A DNA stretch of 10,000 nucleotides from Nitrospira sp. (lineage in GTDB: Bacteria; Nitrospirota; Nitrospiria; Nitrospirales; Nitrospiraceae). A model generated the notes under the pieces. That model had not been told where the DNA came from. It made no database searches and worked only from the letters and a program-made list of their open reading frames with translations. A program made the position numbers and the translations under genes. Below, one piece after another: positions 5,800-10,000 of the stretch (position 1 is the stretch's first letter; each line of letters opens with the position of its first letter). The stretch is taken from NCBI GenBank assembly GCA_020216985.1, contig JAIWOH010000033.1, forward strand, positions 1 through 10,000. Reading direction: 5' to 3'.

Positions 5800-8124
5800 T
5801 TGTCGGTGACCACGACTCTCCTGAAACAAGTTCGATGGCTGATTGCCCTGGCCGCGATGGGCTCCGCGCTGTCCGCGTGGTGTGAGGCGGTTTCCGAAAC
5901 AATCGGTTCCAGGGTGCAGTCGATCGAGATTCGCGGAAACAAGCGCATTGAAGTTCCCGCCATCCTCGGCCGTCTGACGCTCAAGGTCGGTGATTTCTAC
6001 GAGCCCGAGATCGTTCGCGGGCAGGTCAAGATTTTGTACGACTCGGGATTCTTCGAAGATGTGCAGGTCGAAACCGAATCGGTGGCGAACGGGACGGCCG
6101 TGATCTTTGTCGTGCGGGAGAAACCCTTCATCACCGAGATCGTGTACGATGGAAACGAAAATCTGAGCGACGACAAGCTGAAAGAGAAAACCGTCATCAA
6201 AAGCCAGACGTTTCTCGATCTCCAACAGGTCAAGGAAAGCGCGGAGAGCATCCGGGCGGCGTATGAGAAAGAGGGGTATTTCAACTGCCAAGTGGTCCCG
6301 GTCGTCCAAACGTTGGATCAGGAGCGCAAACGGCTGACGTTCTTCATCAAAGAAGGGAAAAAAGCGCGTGTGAAAAGCGTGGTGTTCGACGGACTGCGCG
6401 CCACCACCAGAGACGAGTTGTTCAAGGTGCTGAGCACGCGCGAATGGGTGCCATGGTACGGGATCTTCACGCGCTTCGCGCTGCCTTCGTTTATTTCGGA
6501 CGCCGGCGTGTTGAAGCGCGAGGAATTGTCGAATGATGTGGAACGGATCAGAGAAGTGCTGCTTAATAAGGGCTACTTTAACGCGAGAGTCAGCCTGTCG
6601 TCGGTCGAACTGACCGACGACAAACAATGGTTCGTGGTCACGTTCAACATTTTCGAGGGAGAGCCGTTTACCGTGGCGCGGGTGGGCTTTCGCGGGCATA
6701 CCGTGTTTGAAGAGGACGAACTCCGCGAGGGGATGACGATCAAAGAGGGCGAGATTTTTCAGCGCGCCAAACTGCGCGACGAAATCACCCGCTTGACGGA
6801 CAGGTACGGCGGCAAGGGCTATTCGTTCGCCGAGATCACGCCCAACGTGATTCCCAATGATCAGGAGCGGACGGTCAACATCATCTTCAGCGTGAAGGAA
6901 GGGGAGATGATGCGTATCCGCCAAATCAATATCTTTGGAAATAACAAAACCCGCGACAACGTGATCCGAAGGGAAATTCGGGTGGATGAGCAGGACGTGA
7001 TCGACACCCCGTCGCTCAAGCGGAGTTTCCAACGGCTGAACAACTTGAATTTCTTTGAGACCGTCGAAATTCTCCCGGAAAAAGTGGCCACCGACAAAGT
7101 GGATCTGAACGTCCGAGTCAAAGAGAAACCGACCGGTCAGTTCAGCATCGGGGGCGGGTTCAGTTCGTTGGATCGATTGATGGCCATCGCCAACATCACC
7201 GAAGGGAACATCGGCGGCTACGGCTACATGGGGCGCATCAGCGGGCAGCTCGGCCAGCGGAGAAGCATGGGCACGATCACGTTCCGCAATCCGTACCTCA
7301 ACGATTCGCTGACATCGTTTCAAGTCGACGGCTATCGAACCATAACGAACTTCCTGTCGTTTTTCGAGTCCAGAACCGGCGGGAGCATCACGCTCGGTCG
7401 CTGGCTGTCGGAATACAATACGGGAAGCATCAGCATCTTCGGCGAAGAGATTAACTACCGAAGTCCGGCATCGGGTGTGTGCGAATCGCGCCCCGACATT
7501 TGCGAACAGCTCGGGCGTCAATCGACGACGGGATTCAGGATCCACGCGTTTCGCGATACGCGGGATTATTTTCTTGATCCCCGGTCAGGCTGGCGGATCG
7601 GCGGCGGGTTCGACTGGGGCACGCCGTGGATGGGCGGCAGCAACAATTTCATCAAGTACACCGCGGATGTGATCAAAGTCACCCCCCTTCCCTTCGACAT
7701 GAGGTTGTCGCTCCGGGGACGGTTCGGCGAGATTCGGCCGTTCGAAGGCAAGCCGGTCCCGCTCAGCGAGCGGTTCTATGTCGGTGGCATCAATACGGTC
7801 CGGGGATTCGTATTTGGACGGGCGGGCCCAGTGGTACCGACGACGCGCACCACGATCGGAGCGGCCAAGCAGATCATCTTCAACGCCGACCTGGTCTTTA
7901 CGATCTCGTCCGAGGCCAAGTTAAACGGCGTGATCTTTTTCGATTATGGAAAAGGATTCGACGAAAACGAAGCGCTGTCGTTGGATCTCCGGAAAACGGC
8001 CGGATTCGAGGGGCGCTGGATCTCACCGTTCGGCCCCTTGCGCGCGGCGTACGGCATCAATCTCGACCCTCAGCCTGGAGAGCGGGGAGGCGTCTTTGAG
8101 TTTACGATCGGGTCGATTTTCTGA
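5800..8124 (+). CDS. bamA: Outer membrane protein assembly factor BamA
   Basis: BamA is the Omp85-family core of the BAM complex and inserts beta-barrel proteins into the outer membrane. From TTG 5800 it has 774 residues, close to usual. A signal peptide (hydrophobic core WLIALAAMGSALSA, cleavage probably near residue 29-31) is followed by five POTRA domains at about 37-108, 109-189, 190-290, 290-370 and 370-445; repeated GNxxxxxxxL and GYF/GFF signatures (e.g. YDSGFFEDVQV, EKEGYFNCQV, LNKGYFNARV) mark them. The 16-strand barrel begins near GQFSIGGGFSS (446) and ends in EFTIGSIF, with the C-terminal phenylalanine usual for BAM substrates. The family VRGF motif of loop 6 is at 667-670. Start is uncertain: TTG 5800 or GTG 5806 both lack a strong ribosome site, and an in-frame stop at 5743 limits extension. 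Two cysteines, C561 and C568, lie in a probable surface loop. It heads the rightward cluster; 39 bases separate it from the next gene. Confidence 0.97.
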   Translation: MSVTTTLLKQVRWLIALAAMGSALSAWCEAVSETIGSRVQSIEIRGNKRIEVPAILGRLTLKVGDFYEPEIVRGQVKILYDSGFFEDVQVETESVANGTAVIFVVREKPFITEIVYDGNENLSDDKLKEKTVIKSQTFLDLQQVKESAESIRAAYEKEGYFNCQVVPVVQTLDQERKRLTFFIKEGKKARVKSVVFDGLRATTRDELFKVLSTREWVPWYGIFTRFALPSFISDAGVLKREELSNDVERIREVLLNKGYFNARVSLSSVELTDDKQWFVVTFNIFEGEPFTVARVGFRGHTVFEEDELREGMTIKEGEIFQRAKLRDEITRLTDRYGGKGYSFAEITPNVIPNDQERTVNIIFSVKEGEMMRIRQINIFGNNKTRDNVIRREIRVDEQDVIDTPSLKRSFQRLNNLNFFETVEILPEKVATDKVDLNVRVKEKPTGQFSIGGGFSSLDRLMAIANITEGNIGGYGYMGRISGQLGQRRSMGTITFRNPYLNDSLTSFQVDGYRTITNFLSFFESRTGGSITLGRWLSEYNTGSISIFGEEINYRSPASGVCESRPDICEQLGRQSTTGFRIHAFRDTRDYFLDPRSGWRIGGGFDWGTPWMGGSNNFIKYTADVIKVTPLPFDMRLSLRGRFGEIRPFEGKPVPLSERFYVGGINTVRGFVFGRAGPVVPTTRTTIGAAKQIIFNADLVFTISSEAKLNGVIFFDYGKGFDENEALSLDLRKTAGFEGRWISPFGPLRAAYGINLDPQPGERGGVFEFTIGSIF

Positions 8125-8163
8125 CATAACCGGCCGGCACAAACCGCGGGGGACGGCACAGGG

Positions 8164-8730
8164 ATGAATCGTTGCTGGTTTGAGCGGGCGGGCGGGTGGA
8201 CGGCGGGCGCGACGCTAGCGGTCGTGCTGTTGATGGCAGGGTGCAGCTCGTCCTGGCTGAAGATCGAGCGGAGGATCGACGGCAGAATCGGCGTCGTCGA
8301 CGCGCAGCGGGTGTTCGAACGGACCAACGCGGGGAAGAAGGCCAAGGACAATCTGCTCTCGTTTTCCAAAAGCCGCCAGGCGCTGATGGAGCTGGAGGAA
8401 AAAGAATTGCGCCGGATGGAAGAAGATTTGGTCAAACAATCCACGGTGCTGAGCCCGGCGGCCAGACGGGAGCGGGAAGAGCAGTTCCGACGGCGTCTGC
8501 AAGAGTATCAACAAAAGGCCGCGGAGCTGAATCGCGAGGTTCAGGAAAAACAGAAGGACGTGCTGGAAGCTTTTCGAGACAAAGTCGAACTCGTGGCCGG
8601 GAAGGTCGGGAAGCGGCTGGGGTTGCAAATCGTCGTGGACAAAAGCAAGGGCGGCCCGACTCTGTATCACGATGACACGATCGACATATCGGGTCTGGTG
8701 ATCGAGGAATTCAATCGTGAGTATCCGTAG
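8164..8730 (+). CDS. Skp/OmpH family periplasmic chaperone, predicted lipoprotein
   Basis: Skp/OmpH proteins are periplasmic holdase chaperones that carry unfolded outer-membrane proteins to BamA. This 188-residue copy has a lipoprotein-type signal: hydrophobic AVVLLMAG then C27 (lipobox LMAGC, with methionine at -3, less usual than leucine), followed by SSS, which by the E. coli +2 rule would favour outer-membrane sorting. The mature part has the OmpH domain: RIGVVDAQRVFERTNAGKKA (41-60), a long charged coiled-coil region (about 70-150, rich in E, K, R and Q), and a closing LQIVVDKSKGGP plus DTIDISGLVIEEFNR. It is clearly homologous to the next gene, so the two are a tandem paralogue pair. 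Being lipid-anchored is unlike classical soluble Skp. The ATG at 8164 has only an adjacent AGGG and a weak GGGGGA about 10 bases up, so translation may depend on bamA. 17 bases separate it from the next gene. Confidence 0.9.
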   Translation: MNRCWFERAGGWTAGATLAVVLLMAGCSSSWLKIERRIDGRIGVVDAQRVFERTNAGKKAKDNLLSFSKSRQALMELEEKELRRMEEDLVKQSTVLSPAARREREEQFRRRLQEYQQKAAELNREVQEKQKDVLEAFRDKVELVAGKVGKRLGLQIVVDKSKGGPTLYHDDTIDISGLVIEEFNREYP

Positions 8731-8737
8731 CATCGGC

Positions 8738-8742
8738 GGAGG
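8738..8742 (+). promoter_or_regulatory. Ribosome binding site of the second OmpH gene
   Basis: GGAGG, with 5 bases to the ATG at 8748 and 8 bases to a second in-frame ATG at 8751. The 8-base spacing is nearer the usual optimum, so the true start may be 8751, one residue shorter; the signal peptide is unaffected. Confidence 0.75.
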
Positions 8743-8747
8743 TACAG

Positions 8748-9290
8748 ATGATGAAAAAAGCGGGCATCGTCGCGATAGCGGGGCTCTTCATGACGGCGGT
8801 CTCGATTTCGTGGGGACACGCCGCTTCGTCGGCGAAGGTCGGCGTCATGGACACGCAGGCCGTCATGGAAAAATCCAAAGCGGGCAAGGCTGCATTGGAC
8901 GGCGTTCGAAGTTATTCCATGACGAGGCAGAAAATCATCGAGGGTGACGAACAGGAGCTCAAAGAGCTTCAGCAGGCGTTGGAAGATCCGAACGGCAAGC
9001 TCAGCGAGACCGCCAGGCAGGAAAAGCAGGAGCTGTTTCAAAGCAAGCTGGCGGCCTATGACCGGCGAATCCAGGATTTCAATCGAGAGATTCAGGAGAA
9101 ACAGCGCAGCATGGTCGAGGAGTACGGGAAAAAGATCGCGGAGGCGGCGAAAGCGGTCGCCCAAAAAGAGGGCTATACGGCCATTCTCGACAAGGGCAAT
9201 GAGGCGCTCTTTCGCATCGTGCTCTATCACAAGCCGACGTTGGACGTCACCGATCTGGTTATCAAAGAGTTTGATCGGCAGAATCATTAA
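8748..9290 (+). CDS. skp: Skp/OmpH family periplasmic chaperone (soluble)
   Basis: This is the second OmpH-domain protein, 180 residues, near the typical Skp size. A classical Sec signal peptide (MMKKAGIVAIAGLFMTAVSI, cleavage likely after GHA at residue 25) precedes a mature domain starting SSAKVGVMDTQAVMEKSKAGKAA. The middle is a long helical coiled-coil arm region (about 55-135) and the C-terminal part returns to the body with YTAILDKGNEAL and PTLDVTDLVIKEFDRQ. No lipobox is present, so it should be soluble in the periplasm and form a trimer, as Skp does, holding unfolded outer-membrane proteins for BamA. It shares with the upstream copy the pattern VGVMDTQ/IGVVDAQ, FNREIQEKQ/LNREVQEKQ and DLVIKEFDR/GLVIEEFNR, so the pair arose by duplication. 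The symbol skp rests on family and context. fabZ follows 45 bases later. Confidence 0.93.
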   Translation: MMKKAGIVAIAGLFMTAVSISWGHAASSAKVGVMDTQAVMEKSKAGKAALDGVRSYSMTRQKIIEGDEQELKELQQALEDPNGKLSETARQEKQELFQSKLAAYDRRIQDFNREIQEKQRSMVEEYGKKIAEAAKAVAQKEGYTAILDKGNEALFRIVLYHKPTLDVTDLVIKEFDRQNH

Positions 9291-9320
9291 CGCATAACGC
9301 GGTGTGACAACCGCCCGAAT

Positions 9321-9327
9321 GAGGAGG
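9321..9327 (+). promoter_or_regulatory. Ribosome binding site of fabZ
   Basis: GAGGAGG ends 8 bases before the fabZ ATG at 9336. It is the strongest ribosome site in the window and fixes the fabZ start. Confidence 0.8.
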
Positions 9328-9335
9328 CAGCGCCG

Positions 9336-9797
9336 ATGGGTAAGGTCGAACAAGTGGAGATTCAGGGGTTCCTTCCGCACCGCTATCCCTTTTTGCTGGT
9401 GGATCGCGTGAAGGAACTGGAGCCCGGCACGCGGGTGATCGCGATCAAAAACGTCACGGTCAACGAGCCGTTCTTTCAAGGGCATTTCCCCGGGCGGCCG
9501 GTCATGCCGGGGGTGTTGATCATTGAAGCGATGGCGCAGGCGGGCGGGGTCTTGGTGTTCAAATCCGGATGGTCCTCCGGCAGACCGGTCATGTACATGA
9601 CCGGCATCGACGAAGCGAAATTCAGAAAACCGGTCGTGCCCGGCGATCAATTGCGGTTCGAAATCGAGGTGCTCAAGAAACGCCCGCCCTTTTGGAAAAT
9701 GCAGGGGAAGGCGTACGTCGACGACGAAATGGTGTGCGAAGCGGTCGTCACGGCCATGGTGGCCGAGGACAAAGAGGCGGCAAAGAGCGGCAAATGA
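9336..9797 (+). CDS. fabZ: (3R)-hydroxymyristoyl-ACP dehydratase
   Basis: FabZ dehydrates (3R)-hydroxyacyl-ACP to trans-2-enoyl-ACP in the type II fatty acid elongation cycle in the cytoplasm, and so competes with LpxA for hydroxyacyl-ACP. The 153-residue protein is a single hotdog-fold domain of usual length. It has the N-terminal [13 protein letters not shown] motif (13-25), the active-site histidine H50 in [23 protein letters not shown] (46-68) with catalytic glutamate E64, and the conserved [16 protein letters not shown] later. All key residues are intact. FabZ rather than FabA: FabA has aspartate in place of the glutamate and a different motif around it. The start at 9336 is set by a GAGGAGG site 8 bases upstream. 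It follows the second OmpH gene and precedes lpxA by 77 bases, the standard fabZ-lpxA order of lipid A clusters. Confidence 0.97.
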   Translation: MGKVEQVEIQGFLPHRYPFLLVDRVKELEPGTRVIAIKNVTVNEPFFQGHFPGRPVMPGVLIIEAMAQAGGVLVFKSGWSSGRPVMYMTGIDEAKFRKPVVPGDQLRFEIEVLKKRPPFWKMQGKAYVDDEMVCEAVVTAMVAEDKEAAKSGK

Positions 9798-9863
9798 GAC
9801 GTGGTGAGTCCCCGGGCGCTCATCCGGATTCCGGCCCATTGCCCATCATGAAGCACTCATCAC

Positions 9864-9868
9864 GGAGG
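9864..9868 (+). promoter_or_regulatory. Ribosome binding site of lpxA
   Basis: GGAGG is 6 bases before the GTG at 9875. An in-frame ATG at 9848 would add nine residues (MKHSSRRSG), but it has no ribosome site and the added part does not look like the family, so GTG is preferred. Confidence 0.72.
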
Positions 9869-9874
9869 TCAGGT

Positions 9875-10000
9875 GTGAAAATCCATCCAACGGCGATTGT
9901 CCATCCCAAAGCGAATCTCGCCGACGACGTCGAAATCGGTCCCTATTGCATCATCGGCGAGCATGTCACGATCGGCAAAGGGACGCGACTCTTGTCTCAC
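9875..10000 (+). CDS. lpxA: Acyl-ACP--UDP-N-acetylglucosamine O-acyltransferase (partial, 3' end outside window)
   Basis: LpxA performs the first step of lipid A synthesis, moving a 3-hydroxyacyl chain from ACP to UDP-GlcNAc in the cytoplasm. Only the first 42 codons are in the window. They read [20 protein letters not shown] and then [20 protein letters not shown], which is the left-handed beta-helix hexapeptide repeat pattern ([LIV]-G-x4) and aligns with the LpxA N-terminus, including the IGPFC-type segment and a following SH. LpxD also has hexapeptides, but it carries a non-repeat N-terminal domain that is absent here, and the position after fabZ favours LpxA. The GTG start is chosen because of GGAGG 6 bases upstream. 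The catalytic histidine (H125 in E. coli) is beyond the window and cannot be checked. Confidence 0.9.
   Translation, partial: MKIHPTAIVHPKANLADDVEIGPYCIIGEHVTIGKGTRLLSH

Noticed and set aside
5658..5885. Possible 75-codon small gene or leader peptide between the bamA promoter and bamA
   Set aside because: The ATG has only GGGG directly adjacent, too close for a ribosome site; the frame overlaps the bamA signal-peptide region and its translation has no recognisable feature. An upstream leader peptide cannot be fully excluded.
5587..7545. 652-codon open frame on the minus strand opposite bamA and its leader
   Set aside because: Same codon-bias shadow effect. It would cover the bamA promoter and most of bamA, and the predicted protein has no recognisable domain.
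8130..8137. CCGGCCGG palindrome just after bamA
   Set aside because: Eight-base GC palindromes are expected by chance in GC-rich DNA; there is no loop or T run.
9299..9314. Small hairpin (GCGGT / ACCGC, 6-base loop) between the second OmpH gene and fabZ, considered as a terminator
   Set aside because: The stem is only 5 bp, no T run follows, and the fabZ ribosome site begins 7 bases later; genes on both sides appear co-transcribed.
8667..9839. 390-codon minus-strand frame opposite the second OmpH gene and fabZ
   Set aside because: It overlaps two well-supported genes with good ribosome sites and has no family features.

Overview
The window looks like an ordinary chromosomal segment of a GC-rich, Gram-negative (diderm, lipopolysaccharide-making) bacterium. 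The outer-membrane assembly gene bamA, two Skp/OmpH chaperones, fabZ and the start of lpxA point clearly to a cell with an LPS outer membrane. The general look of Lon and BamA and the local order (bamA, two ompH genes, fabZ, lpxA with no lpxD between) make me lean towards Nitrospira or a close relative. That assignment is inference from memory and not proven by the sequence. I see no insertion sequence, prophage, CRISPR array, tRNA, rRNA or other mobile DNA.

Layout. Two transcription units diverge from a 327-base intergenic region (5473-5799). Leftwards on the minus strand run galU (UDP-glucose pyrophosphorylase), lon (ATP-dependent protease), thiL (thiamine-monophosphate kinase), a small DUF2062 membrane protein and an HD-domain phosphohydrolase cut by the left edge. 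They are closely spaced (81, 45, -4 and 12 bases) and could be one transcript. Rightwards on the plus strand run bamA, a lipoprotein-type Skp/OmpH, a conventional secreted Skp/OmpH, fabZ and the first 42 codons of lpxA. These form the familiar outer-membrane biogenesis and lipid A cluster.

Regulatory reading. The divergent region holds a good sigma70-like promoter for each unit. The galU promoter (TTGACA, 17-base spacer, TAGTAT) ends only 7 bases from the best galU ATG, so the galU message is probably leaderless; a longer galU reading from a TTG is really the -35 box. The bamA promoter (TTTACA, 17, TATAAT) predicts a leader of about 150 bases. A 7-bp-arm inverted repeat sits between the two promoters, just upstream of the galU -35 box.

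How the genes fit together. BamA folds outer-membrane proteins delivered by Skp-type chaperones; FabZ supplies fatty-acyl chains and LpxA uses hydroxyacyl-ACP for lipid A. GalU makes UDP-glucose for surface glycans, and Lon does cytoplasmic protein quality control. Most of the window is housekeeping. I found no convincing new system; the points worth a second look are the lipoprotein/soluble Skp pair, the missing lpxD, the basic/serine tail on Lon, and the leaderless galU start.
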